A stretch of DNA of 12,566 bases from Gemmobacter sp. (GCA_003509785.1 DOMY01000219.1:1079-13644); one strand, 5' to 3'. Positions 1 through 6,994 are shown, counted from the stretch's first letter. Notes: generated by a model not told the origin, from the sequence alone. A program made the numbers and translations.

Positions 1-255
1 GCCCCCCGCAATACGCAACGGCACCAGCGCCTTGGCGGCAATCCCGCCACGCGCAAAGGTGGCGGAAGACACCTGCTCGACCGGCACCTGTTCCGGAAAG
101 CCCCCGGCATAGCGCGCGCCGCGGGCATCGGTGGACAGTTTCACCCGCCAGCCCCTGGCGATCATCGCCTCGGCCAGCGCCTGCGCGGGAAACATATGCC
201 CGCCGGTGCCCCCGGCAGCGATCAGCAGCAGGGGGGCGGAAGAGTTCTGCGCCAT
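1..255 (-). CDS. murG: MurG, lipid II-forming GlcNAc transferase (N-terminal part only)
   Basis: MurG transfers GlcNAc from UDP-GlcNAc to lipid I on the inner face of the cytoplasmic membrane, making lipid II. Only the first 85 codons are in the window; the gene runs off the left edge with its frame open. The N-terminal glycine-rich motif GGTGGH is at residues 15-20, followed by FPAQALAEAM, and later residues match the first Rossmann-like domain of GT28 enzymes. The ATG at 253-255 lies three bases after the ftsW stop codon, so the two genes are almost certainly co-transcribed and translationally linked. The ftsW-murG order is the usual dcw-cluster order. Nothing odd is seen in the visible part. 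Confidence 0.95.
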   Translation of the reverse strand, partial: MAQNSSAPLLLIAAGGTGGHMFPAQALAEAMIARGWRVKLSTDARGARYAGGFPEQVPVEQVSSATFARGGIAAKALVPLRIAGG

Positions 256-258
256 GGA

Positions 259-1425
259 TCAGCGGCCCCGACGGAAGAGGATGTCATGCAGCTCGCCCTG
301 CGGACGGGTGCGGGTCAGCGCCAGCAGCATCCCCACGGTGATCCCCGCCGCGATGACGGAAGACCCACCATAGCTGACGAAAGGCAGCGTCATGCCCTTG
401 GCGGGCAGCAGACGGACGGCCACACCCATGTTGATCATCGCCTGCACGCCAAAGATACAGGCCAGCCCGGCGCCCGCCAGCCGCACGAAGGGATCGCGCT
501 CCTTCATCAGGCGGAACAGCGACCGCACGACGATGGTGCCGTAAAGCCCAAGGATGCACAGCACAAGAATCAGCCCGTATTCCTCGGCCGCAACTGCGAT
601 GATGAAATCGGTATGGGCATCCGGCAGCGTCCATTTCACCTGCCCCTCGCCCACACCCACACCGAAGAACCCGCCCTCCTGAATGGCGTTCGTGGCATAG
701 CCCAGCTGCGAGCGCGGGTCGATTTCCGGCGACAGGAAGCCGTCGATCCGGCGGGCAAAGTGTTCGGATGCGCTATAGGCGAACATGCCCCCGGTGCCGA
801 TCAGGCCCAGAACGATGGCGATCAGGGTAAAGGGCGCGCCTGCGATGAAATAGACCACCCCCCAGCCGAACAGCACCAGCATGGATTGGCCGAAATCCGG
901 CTGCGTCGCCAGAAAGCCCACCACGACCAACGCCACACCAAACGAAATCGCCTTGCCGGGCGGGGCATTGATTTCCTGGCTGGCTGCCATCAACCACGCC
1001 GTCAGCACGATGAAGCCGGGTTTCAGAAACTCCGATGGCTGGAACGAGGCAAAGCCCAGCGAATACCAGCGCACGGCACCCTTGCCGAAATCGGTGCCCA
1101 GAAAGGGCAGAAAGGCGATGGCCACGAAGGAAATCGCAAAACCCACCACACCCAGCCGCCGGATGCTTTCGGGCGGCAGCATCGACACGCCCAGCATCAC
1201 CGCGATGCCCATGCCGCCGAACACTGCCTGACGCTGCACATAGTAGAACGGGTCCAGCCCGTTGCGCGATGCCAGCGGCACCGAGGCCGCCAGCCCCAGC
1301 AGGATGCCGATGCCGAACAGCACCAGAATCGCCGTCAGAGACCATTTGTCGATCGTGCGCCACCAACGGGATACGACCGGTTCGGTCGCCCGTGCGGGCA
1401 TGGAGCCATAGACCATCTCAGTCAT
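259..1425 (-). CDS. ftsW: FtsW, SEDS-family septal peptidoglycan glycosyltransferase
   Basis: FtsW is the polytopic SEDS polymerase that works with FtsI to build septal peptidoglycan from lipid II. The 388-residue protein has a short cytoplasmic N-terminus, then about ten hydrophobic segments starting near residue 29. SEDS signatures are clear: KGAVRW at 115-120, FQPSEFLKP at 128-136, the LPDAHTDF loop at 267-274 (Asp273 corresponds to the catalytic Asp of RodA/FtsW), and the NMGV...PAKGMTLPFVSYGGSS block at 332-356. FtsW rather than RodA is favoured by the adjacent murG. The ATG at 1423-1425 has a modest AGGCGG ribosome site five bases upstream. An in-frame Met at residue 4 is a possible alternative. 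The gene is followed after three bases by murG. Confidence 0.96.
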   Translation of the reverse strand: MTEMVYGSMPARATEPVVSRWWRTIDKWSLTAILVLFGIGILLGLAASVPLASRNGLDPFYYVQRQAVFGGMGIAVMLGVSMLPPESIRRLGVVGFAISFVAIAFLPFLGTDFGKGAVRWYSLGFASFQPSEFLKPGFIVLTAWLMAASQEINAPPGKAISFGVALVVVGFLATQPDFGQSMLVLFGWGVVYFIAGAPFTLIAIVLGLIGTGGMFAYSASEHFARRIDGFLSPEIDPRSQLGYATNAIQEGGFFGVGVGEGQVKWTLPDAHTDFIIAVAAEEYGLILVLCILGLYGTIVVRSLFRLMKERDPFVRLAGAGLACIFGVQAMINMGVAVRLLPAKGMTLPFVSYGGSSVIAAGITVGMLLALTRTRPQGELHDILFRRGR

Positions 1426-1506
1426 GGGAACCGCCTGATTGTGCTGCTTGCCTGCTTCTGCCCGGTGTAACCCCGGTTCTGCAGATCAGCTTAGCGGCAA
1501 ACGGGC

Positions 1507-1557
1507 GGCCTTGCCAGTAGAAACAAGGCCTGCCCGGCGGCGCCCCGCCCGGCAGGC
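1507..1557 (-). terminator. GC-rich terminator-like hairpin in the ftsW leader
   Basis: Bases 1528-1540 and 1545-1557 form a 13-bp stem with one mismatch around the 4-base loop CGCC. Read on the minus strand, the hairpin is followed by the T-rich stretch TTGTTTCT, giving a factor-independent-terminator look about 100 bases before the ftsW start codon. A second 7-bp stem (GGCCTTG 1507-1513 with CAAGGCC 1524-1530) shares three bases with it, so the two compete only at their base. It could be an attenuator of ftsW-murG, the end of a short minus-strand RNA, or simply a stable leader structure. Confidence 0.45.
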
Positions 1558-1607
1558 ACCCGGTCCCACCCCGGCCCCTGCAGGCCGCAGCGGGCTTTTG
1601 CACATCT

Positions 1608-1698
1608 GGAAAGGTGCAAAGCGGCCAAGCCCTCCGGCACTGGCGCAAGGCGCGCCGTTTTGCCATCCCCGCAAACCTTCTGCACCTTGCTCCTTTCC
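1608..1698. repeat. Split inverted repeat flanking a local hairpin
   Basis: GGAAAGGTGCAAAG at 1608-1621 recurs as its reverse complement at 1685-1698, with 12 of 14 bases matching. The left arm also ends a small 7-bp hairpin, TTTGCAC 1597-1603 with GTGCAAA 1614-1620. The minus-strand reading of the right arm is preceded by GAGTATTTGG, a word that I recall as frequent in Rhodobacteraceae intergenic DNA. That is memory, not a search. Its function is unknown; it may be a short dispersed repeat in two opposed copies. Confidence 0.4.
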
Positions 1699-1750
1699 AA
1701 ATACTCATGCGACGCGGATGCCCCCGCCACACGATCCGGCAGAAGCGCTG

Positions 1751-1785
1751 CCCTCCCCCTGCCAGGTGGAGGGCTGGGGAGGGGG
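1751..1785. repeat. REP-like palindromic element (CCCTCCCC...GGGGAGGG)
   Basis: CCCTCCCC at 1751-1758 pairs with GGGGAGGG at 1776-1783, and an internal GGAGGG offers an alternative partner for the same left arm. Elements of this type are widespread short intergenic palindromes in alphaproteobacterial genomes (family recollection). Only one copy is in the window, so its repeat status cannot be shown from this sequence. It lies about 85 bases upstream of the murD start. Confidence 0.4.
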
Positions 1786-1868
1786 TGCTGCGTTAAGGGC
1801 TGGCAACGGGGGCTTTTCCACCGGGGCTGCATCCCCTATCCCTGCAGGCAACAGGATGGGGTGAATAG

Positions 1869-3269
1869 ATGATTCCGGTTCAGGGGTTCGACGGGCGCAA
1901 GGTGGCGGTGCTGGGGCTGGGCCGATCGGGGCTGGCCACGGCGCGGGCGCTGCAGGCAGGCGGCGCAGAGCCGCTGGTCTGGGATGACAGCGCCGAAGCG
2001 CGCGCCAAGGCCGAGGCCGAGGGCTTCACCTGCACCGATCTGATGAAGCAGGGCGCGTTTGACGGCGTCGCCTGTCTGGTCACCTCGCCCGGGATCCCGC
2101 ATCTCTATCCCACGCCCAACAAGGTGATTGCCCGCGCGCTGGATCTGGGCATCCCGGTGGATAATGACATCGGCCTGTTCTTCCGCAGCTTCGGCGCCGC
2201 CGACTGGGCCGAACTGGACACGCCGCCCAAGGTGATCTGCGTCACCGGATCGAACGGCAAATCCACCACAACGGCGCTGATCCACCACATCCTGCAGGTC
2301 GCAGGCCGCCCCACCCAGATGGCGGGCAATATCGGCCGGGGCGTGCTGGACATCGACCCGCCGCAGGAAGGCGAAGTGGTGGTGCTGGAGCTTTCCAGCT
2401 ATCAGACAGAACTCGCCCGCGCGCTGACGCCGGATGTGGTGGTCTTCACCAATCTGTCGCCCGATCATCTGGATCGGCACAATGGCATGGGCGGCTATTT
2501 CGCCGCCAAGCGCCGCCTGTTTGCCGAAGGCGGCCCCGACCGCTGCGTGGTGGGCGTGGATGAGGTAGAGGGGAAATTCCTGGGAGGCCAGCTGGCGCAG
2601 GGGCCAGAGGATGACCGGGTGATCCGCATCTCTTCGGGCACGAAACTGGAGGGCTTCGGCTGGTCGGTCTTTGCCCGCAAGGGCTTTCTGGCGGAATGGC
2701 GCCGCGGGCGGCAGATGGCCTCGATCGACCTGCGCGGGGTGTCGGGCCTGCCCGGCGCGCATAACCATCAGAATGCCTGCGCCGCCTATGCCGCCTGCCG
2801 GGCCTTGGGCATCGCGCCCAAGCTGATCGAGGGCGCCTTTCATTCCTTTGCCGGTCTGCCCCATCGCAGCCAACTGGTCGGCGAACGGGGTGGCGTGCGC
2901 TTCATCAACGACAGCAAGGCCACCAATGTGGATTCAGCGGCCAAGGCCCTGCAGGCTTTCCCTAAAATCCGCTGGATCGCCGGGGGCATGGGCAAGGAGG
3001 GCGGCATCGCCGCGCTGGAGCCGTTCCTCGGGTCGGTGGTGAAGGCCTATCTGATCGGCTTTTCCGCCCGCGATTTCGCGCTGCAACTGGGCGCCACGCC
3101 CTATGTGATTGCCGAAACCATGGAACAGGCGGTGGCTCAGGCCGCGGCCGAGGCCGAACCGGGCGAGGTTGTGCTCTTGGCACCCGCCGCCGCCAGCTTT
3201 GACCAATATCCCAATTTCGAAAAGCGAGGCGAGGATTTCACCGCAAGGGTAAAAGCCCTGCTGGGCTGA
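1869..3269 (+). CDS. murD: MurD, UDP-N-acetylmuramoylalanine--D-glutamate ligase
   Basis: MurD is the cytoplasmic ATP-dependent ligase that adds D-glutamate to UDP-MurNAc-L-alanine in peptidoglycan precursor synthesis. The 466-residue length is normal. The N-terminal nucleotide-sugar-binding domain has GLGRSG at 16-21. The central ATPase domain has GSNGKST at 127-133, ELSSYQT at 174-180, NLSPDHLDRH at 195-204 and Lys214, the usual carbamylated-lysine position of Mur ligases. The C-terminal domain shows GAHNHQNACAA at 296-306, GLPHR at 329-333 and NDSKATN at 347-353. The ATG at 1869 has only a weak ribosome site, but the protein starts as expected for the family. The gene stands alone on this strand, divergent from ftsW, and its TGA touches the stop codon of the convergent regulator gene. 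Confidence 0.97.
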   Translation: MIPVQGFDGRKVAVLGLGRSGLATARALQAGGAEPLVWDDSAEARAKAEAEGFTCTDLMKQGAFDGVACLVTSPGIPHLYPTPNKVIARALDLGIPVDNDIGLFFRSFGAADWAELDTPPKVICVTGSNGKSTTTALIHHILQVAGRPTQMAGNIGRGVLDIDPPQEGEVVVLELSSYQTELARALTPDVVVFTNLSPDHLDRHNGMGGYFAAKRRLFAEGGPDRCVVGVDEVEGKFLGGQLAQGPEDDRVIRISSGTKLEGFGWSVFARKGFLAEWRRGRQMASIDLRGVSGLPGAHNHQNACAAYAACRALGIAPKLIEGAFHSFAGLPHRSQLVGERGGVRFINDSKATNVDSAAKALQAFPKIRWIAGGMGKEGGIAALEPFLGSVVKAYLIGFSARDFALQLGATPYVIAETMEQAVAQAAAEAEPGEVVLLAPAAASFDQYPNFEKRGEDFTARVKALLG

Positions 3270-4139
3270 CTAACGCACCCGGCGAAAGAACCGCGAACGG
3301 TCATACAGCTGTTCCAGCCGCTTCAGGCGGCTTTCGGTCTGGTCCCATGTCAGCGTCTGCACCGAGGCCAGCAGGGTTTCCACCAGAACGGTGATGGAAA
3401 CCGTGCTGTCCCAGGCGCTTGGCGCCTCGATATGGCAGCTGAGCGTATGGCGCGCGTGCTGTGCCGCGGGCGAAACCCAGCGGTCGGTGACAAGGATCAC
3501 CTCTGCCCCCTGCTCTACCGCCAGTTCCACCAGCTGCAGCACGGTGTTTTCATACCGCCGGATGTCGAACACCAGCAGCACATCGCCGCGCTTCATGTCC
3601 AGCAGCGCGGGCGGCCATGTGTTGGAAAGACCCGACAGCAGCGTGACCGAAGGGCGCACCACCTTCATCAGCGTTACGAAATAATCGGCCAGCGCATGGG
3701 TGATCCGCCCGCCCATGGCATAAACCGCGCGGTCCGGGTCGGCCAGCAGCGCCGCTGCGGCATCGAATTCGGCATGGTCGATCTGCCCCAGCGTGGCCTG
3801 CAGGTTCGACACCACCGCATCGGCAAAACGGTTCAGAATATGGGTATCGGGCACGCCACCCGCCCAGCGATCATGCTTGGCAATGGGCGACAGCAGCATC
3901 GCCTCCACCTCGCCCCGCAGGGCAGATTGGTAATCGGGATAGCCCTTGTAGCCCAGCTTCTGGCACAGCCGCACCACGGTCGGGGTCGAAACTTCGGCCG
4001 CCTTCGCCAGCGCCGTGATCGAGCCCAGCGCGGCCACCGGATAGTTTCTCAGGATATGCGTCGCCAGCTGCCGTTCAGCACGGGTCAGATCGGGCAGCGC
4101 GCGGCGCATCCCGTCTTCGATGCTGATTTCGGCATCCAT
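3270..4139 (-). CDS. RpiR-family transcriptional regulator (HTH_6 plus SIS domain)
   Basis: This is a DNA-binding regulator of the RpiR/MurR type, 289 residues from the chosen start. The N-terminal helix-turn-helix domain covers roughly residues 1-80, with the typical STPTVVRLCQKLGYKGY at 51-67. A SIS sugar-isomerase fold occupies about 125-255 (AVYAMGGRITHALADYF, then GDVLLVFDIRRYENTV and GAEVILVTDRW). The usual phosphosugar-contacting serine of the first SIS loop is not obvious (MGGRIT), so the ligand may not be a sugar phosphate. I chose the ATG at 4137-4139 because AGGAG lies six bases before it; an in-frame ATG 27 bases further upstream has no comparable site. It is divergent from the hydrolase-TRAP operon across 142 bp and is the likely local regulator of that operon. 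Confidence 0.9.
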   Translation of the reverse strand: MDAEISIEDGMRRALPDLTRAERQLATHILRNYPVAALGSITALAKAAEVSTPTVVRLCQKLGYKGYPDYQSALRGEVEAMLLSPIAKHDRWAGGVPDTHILNRFADAVVSNLQATLGQIDHAEFDAAAALLADPDRAVYAMGGRITHALADYFVTLMKVVRPSVTLLSGLSNTWPPALLDMKRGDVLLVFDIRRYENTVLQLVELAVEQGAEVILVTDRWVSPAAQHARHTLSCHIEAPSAWDSTVSITVLVETLLASVQTLTWDQTESRLKRLEQLYDRSRFFRRVR

Positions 4140-4190
4140 CGCGCTCTCCTGCCCTGTTGCGTGCAACCATTCTGCACCCGTTTGGAAAAC

Positions 4191-4228
4191 TTTGTAACAG
4201 AAAATTTCTTACAGAAATATTCTTGACA
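4191..4228. promoter_or_regulatory. Tandem 14-bp AT-rich operator candidate in the divergent promoter region
   Basis: Two directly abutting 14-bp units, ACAGAAAATTTCTT (4197-4210) and ACAGAAATATTCTT (4211-4224), match at 12 of 14 positions. Each is close to a palindrome of the GAAA-N-TTTC kind, and a wider TGTAA (4193-4197)...TTACA (4209-4213) inverted repeat overlaps the first. The AT content contrasts sharply with the GC-rich surroundings. A possible promoter for the plus-strand operon is TTGTAA (4192-4197) and AATATT (4216-4221), 18 bases apart, which would place the repeats over the RNA polymerase site. The RpiR protein encoded to the left is the natural candidate to bind here. Both the operator and the promoter assignment are inference from pattern. 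Confidence 0.5.
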
Positions 4229-4281
4229 GAGGCGGGCTGCGCAGAGGACGCTGAACCCGACAACAGGGAAGACTCGCAGCA

Positions 4282-5067
4282 ATGACTGCACGTATATCAG
4301 ACAGCGGCGGGCCATTTGCGCCCGTCATCGAGGCTTGGGGCGACGCGGCAGAGGTGATCCTTGTCTGCGAACATGCCAGCAATGCCTTCCCACAGCCTTG
4401 GGGCGATCTGGGGCTGACCGCCGAACAGCAACGCGCCCATATCGCCTGGGATCCGGGCGCCCTCGGGCTGATGCGCGGGCTGGCACAACGGCTGGGCGCG
4501 ACCTGCCTCCATGCCACCGTCAGCCGCCTGATCTATGATTGCAACCGCGCGCCACACATGCCCGGCGCAATGCCCGCCGTATCCGAACTGCACAGCGTGC
4601 CGGGCAATGCGGCCCTGGCCCCGGCAGAACGGGCAGAGCGGATGGCAGCGGTATATCTGCCCTTTCATGCCGCCCTGCACCGCCTGATCGCGGACAGCCT
4701 TGCCCGGGGCAAGCACCCGGCCATCATCACCATTCACAGCTTCACGCCCGTCTATTTCGGGCAGCCGCGCAGCGTGGAATTCGGCGTGATCCATGATGCC
4801 GACACCCGGCTGGCCGAGGCCATTCTGGCCGAAGCGCAGGCGCAGACCAGCCTGACAAGCCACCTCAACGCCCCCTATTCTGCCGCCGATGACGTGACCC
4901 ATACCCTGCGGCTGCAGGCCACACCCTATGGATTGCTGAACGCCATGCTGGAAATCCGCAACGACCTGATTGCGACACCCGGCGCCGAAGAGGCGATGGC
5001 CGCGCAGCTGGCCCCGGTGATTGCCGCCGCGCTGGCGCGCTGCCATGCTCCGGCGGAGGCTGCGTGA
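4282..5067 (+). CDS. N-formylglutamate amidohydrolase-family hydrolase
   Basis: This 261-residue protein belongs to the N-formylglutamate amidohydrolase (FGase, HutG-like) family of metal-dependent amidases, which cleave an acyl group from the glutamate nitrogen. Visible family blocks are CEHASN at 29-34, HIAWDPGA at 53-60, SRLIYDCNR at 81-89 and IHSFTP at 151-156. These carry the His, Asp, Glu and Arg residues expected for metal and substrate-carboxylate binding. No other histidine-utilisation gene is nearby, so a role as HutG is unlikely. In this operon it may instead hydrolyse a glutamyl amide made by the downstream ligase, which is inference. A GGAAGA ribosome site precedes the ATG. Its TGA overlaps the start of dctQ, with GGAGG inside its last codons serving dctQ, so translation is probably coupled. 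Confidence 0.88.
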   Translation: MTARISDSGGPFAPVIEAWGDAAEVILVCEHASNAFPQPWGDLGLTAEQQRAHIAWDPGALGLMRGLAQRLGATCLHATVSRLIYDCNRAPHMPGAMPAVSELHSVPGNAALAPAERAERMAAVYLPFHAALHRLIADSLARGKHPAIITIHSFTPVYFGQPRSVEFGVIHDADTRLAEAILAEAQAQTSLTSHLNAPYSAADDVTHTLRLQATPYGLLNAMLEIRNDLIATPGAEEAMAAQLAPVIAAALARCHAPAEAA

Positions 5068-5624
5068 TGCCGGGATGGAGCATTGCCTTCGTCCGCGGCG
5101 TGGACCGGCTGAATTACGGCGTCGGCCGCTTTGCCATGTATCTGCTGTTCGTGCTGATGGGCATCCTGATGTGGTCCACCATCGCCAAGGCCGCGCTGAC
5201 GCCCTCGCTCTGGACGCTGGAAATGGCGCAATTCGCCATGGTTGCCTATTACATCCTGGGCGGCCCCTATTCGATGCAGATGGGCAGCCATGTGCGCATG
5301 GATCTGGCCTATGCCAGGTGGAGCGACCGGCAGAAGGCGCTGGTCGATGCCTTCACCGTACTGGCGCTGATCTTCTATCTGGCCATCATGATCTGGGGTG
5401 CCTGGGATAGCCTGGTCTATTCGCTGGGCATCAAATGGACGGATCCGGGGCTATTCGGCCTCAGCTGGCCGCAGGTCGGGCGGCTGGAACGCTCGCCCAC
5501 CGCCTGGCGCCCCTATCTCTGGCCGATCAAGGCGATCATGGTCTTCGGCTTCTTCCTGATGCTGCTGCAGGCCACGGCCTATCTGATCCGCGACATTGCC
5601 ACCTTGCGCGGGGAGAAGATCTGA
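5067..5624 (+). CDS. dctQ: TRAP transporter small permease subunit (DctQ-type)
   Basis: This is the four-helix small membrane subunit of a tripartite ATP-independent periplasmic (TRAP) transporter, which pairs with the DctM-type subunit encoded next. The 185-residue protein has hydrophobic segments near 19-39, 54-70, 94-112 and 155-175. The family hallmark before the second loop is GSHVRMDL at 73-80. I chose the ATG at 5067, seven bases after GGAGG (5055-5059); a GTG at 5064 would also fit but sits only four bases from it. The start overlaps the upstream stop by one base (TGATG), and its own TGA overlaps the dctM ATG in the same way, so all three proteins are probably made in fixed proportion. 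The loop between the third and fourth helices is rather long for the family. Confidence 0.92.
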   Translation: MPGWSIAFVRGVDRLNYGVGRFAMYLLFVLMGILMWSTIAKAALTPSLWTLEMAQFAMVAYYILGGPYSMQMGSHVRMDLAYARWSDRQKALVDAFTVLALIFYLAIMIWGAWDSLVYSLGIKWTDPGLFGLSWPQVGRLERSPTAWRPYLWPIKAIMVFGFFLMLLQATAYLIRDIATLRGEKI

Positions 5625-6967
5625 TGCCGCAGGAAATGATTGCCCTGCTGATGTTTTCCACCATGCTGCTGATGATGATCACCGGGCAGCGGGTGTTCGG
5701 CGTCATCGGTTTTGTCGCCGTGGTGGCCTCGCTGTCACTCTGGGGCACGGGGTCGCATACCATGGGTTTCTCGGCGGCGATGAAGCTGATGAAATGGTAT
5801 CCGATGCTGACGCTGCCGATGTTCGTCTTCATGGGCTATGTCATGAGCGAGACGCGGCTGGCCGAAGACCTGTACAAAATGTTCCACGTCTGGTTCGGCC
5901 CGGTGCCGGGGGGCCTGGCCATCGGCACGATCCTTCTGATGGTGCTGATTTCGGCGATGAACGGGCTTTCCGTGGCGGGCATGGCCATCGGATCGACCAT
6001 TGCTTTGCCCGAACTGCTGCGCCGCGGCTATGACAAGAAGATGGTCACCGGCGTCATTCAGGCCGGGTCAAGCCTGGGAATCCTGATCCCGCCTTCGGTG
6101 GTGCTGGTGCTCTATTCGATGATCGCCCGCGCCCCGGTGTCGGAACTGTGGCTGGCGGGCATCGTGCCCGGCCTGCTGATGGCGGCGCTGTTCATCCTCT
6201 ATATCGTGATCCGCTGCCGCATCACGCCCACGCTTGGCCCGGCGCTGACGGCAGAAGAACGCGCCACGATCCCGCCGGGCGAAAAGTGGCGCCTGCTGGG
6301 GGCTGGCATCCTGCCGCTGGCGATCTTCGCTTCGATGATGGTGCCCTTCGTCTATGGCTATACCTCGCTGGTCGAGGCATCGGTGATCGGCGTCGCCGCC
6401 ACCGTGCTGGCCGCCGCGATCAAGCGCCGCTTCACCCGCGCGGTGTTCGAAGTGGCGACGCGCGACACGCTGGCGATTTCCTGCATGTTCATGTGGATCA
6501 TCCTTGCCGCACTCAGCTTTGGCGCGGTCTTCGATGGCCTCGGCGCGGTCAAGGCGATCGAGGGGCTGTTCGTGCAGGATATGGGGCTTTCGCCCTGGAC
6601 GATCCTGATCCTGATGCAGCTGTCGTTCCTCATCATGGGCATGTTCCTGGATGATACTGCCATGCTGGTGATCGTGGCGCCGCTCTATGTGCCGCTGGTG
6701 GCCACGCTGGATCTGGGCATCCCGCAGGGGCAGGTGCTGGTCTGGTATGGCGTGCTTTACACGATCACCTGCCAGATCGCCTATCTCACACCGCCCTTCG
6801 GCTATAACCTGTTCCTGATGCGGGCCTTTGCCCCGCGCGAAATCACCATGGGCGACATCTACAGCTCGGTCACGCCCTTCGTGCTGATCATGGCCGTGGC
6901 GCTGGTTCTGGTGATGGTCTTTCCGCAACTGGCGCTGTGGCTGCCCGGTGCGATCTATTCCAAATGA
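5624..6967 (+). CDS. dctM: TRAP transporter large permease subunit (DctM-type)
   Basis: This 447-residue, very hydrophobic protein is the ion-coupled transport subunit of the TRAP system. It has about a dozen membrane segments. Family blocks include MLTLPMFVFMG at 61-71, LISAMNGLSVAG at 108-119, LGILIPPS at 151-158, GMFLDDTAM at 339-347 and TPPFGYNLF at 389-397. The last two suggest the branch often annotated as mannitol/chloroaromatic (FcbT3-like), a name that does not define the substrate. The open frame continues upstream inside dctQ, but that stretch is not membrane-like. The ATG at 5624, overlapping the dctQ stop and preceded by GGGGAGA, is the real start. It is followed by a 55-bp gap with a stem-loop, then the binding-protein gene. 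Confidence 0.94.
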   Translation: MPQEMIALLMFSTMLLMMITGQRVFGVIGFVAVVASLSLWGTGSHTMGFSAAMKLMKWYPMLTLPMFVFMGYVMSETRLAEDLYKMFHVWFGPVPGGLAIGTILLMVLISAMNGLSVAGMAIGSTIALPELLRRGYDKKMVTGVIQAGSSLGILIPPSVVLVLYSMIARAPVSELWLAGIVPGLLMAALFILYIVIRCRITPTLGPALTAEERATIPPGEKWRLLGAGILPLAIFASMMVPFVYGYTSLVEASVIGVAATVLAAAIKRRFTRAVFEVATRDTLAISCMFMWIILAALSFGAVFDGLGAVKAIEGLFVQDMGLSPWTILILMQLSFLIMGMFLDDTAMLVIVAPLYVPLVATLDLGIPQGQVLVWYGVLYTITCQIAYLTPPFGYNLFLMRAFAPREITMGDIYSSVTPFVLIMAVALVLVMVFPQLALWLPGAIYSK

Positions 6968-6975
6968 CAGCGCGA

Positions 6976-6994
6976 GGGGCGGACGAACCGCCCC
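6976..6994 (+). other. Intercistronic GC stem-loop between dctM and dctP
   Basis: GGGGCGG (6976-6982) and CCGCCCC (6988-6994) form a perfect 7-bp stem around the 5-base loop ACGAA. There is no T-run after it, so it is not a good intrinsic terminator. A structure in this place could protect a downstream or upstream mRNA segment and so help make the binding protein in excess over the membrane subunits. That role is inference from its position. Confidence 0.5.

Larger units (their letters stand above)
1426..1868. other. 443-bp gene-free divergent region between ftsW and murD
   Basis: No convincing coding region is present; short open frames here lack ribosome sites and recognisable products. 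The region must hold promoters firing left into ftsW-murG and right into murD, but I could not identify a convincing -35/-10 pair for either. It contains several inverted repeats, listed separately: a GC-rich hairpin in the ftsW leader, a split GGAAAGG-containing inverted repeat, and a CCCTCCCC/GGGGAGGG element. murD is preceded only by a weak purine stretch (GGATGGGG). No CtrA-type TTAA-N7-TTAA site or DnaA box was found by eye. Confidence 0.7.

Noticed and set aside
196..1470. A 424-codon open frame on the plus strand over ftsW
   Set aside because: It is a shadow of ftsW, rich in Gln/His/Arg, with no ribosome site or recognisable domain.
4223..4251. Perfect TTGACA (4223-4228) as the -35 box of the operon promoter
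   Set aside because: No acceptable -10 hexamer occurs 16-18 bases downstream; the stretch there is GC-rich (near GGACGC). It remains possible with an activator, but TTGTAA/AATATT just upstream fits better.
4282..5067. Calling the hydrolase HutG of histidine degradation
   Set aside because: No histidine ammonia-lyase, urocanase or imidazolonepropionase gene is nearby and the operon content is different, so only the family name is used.
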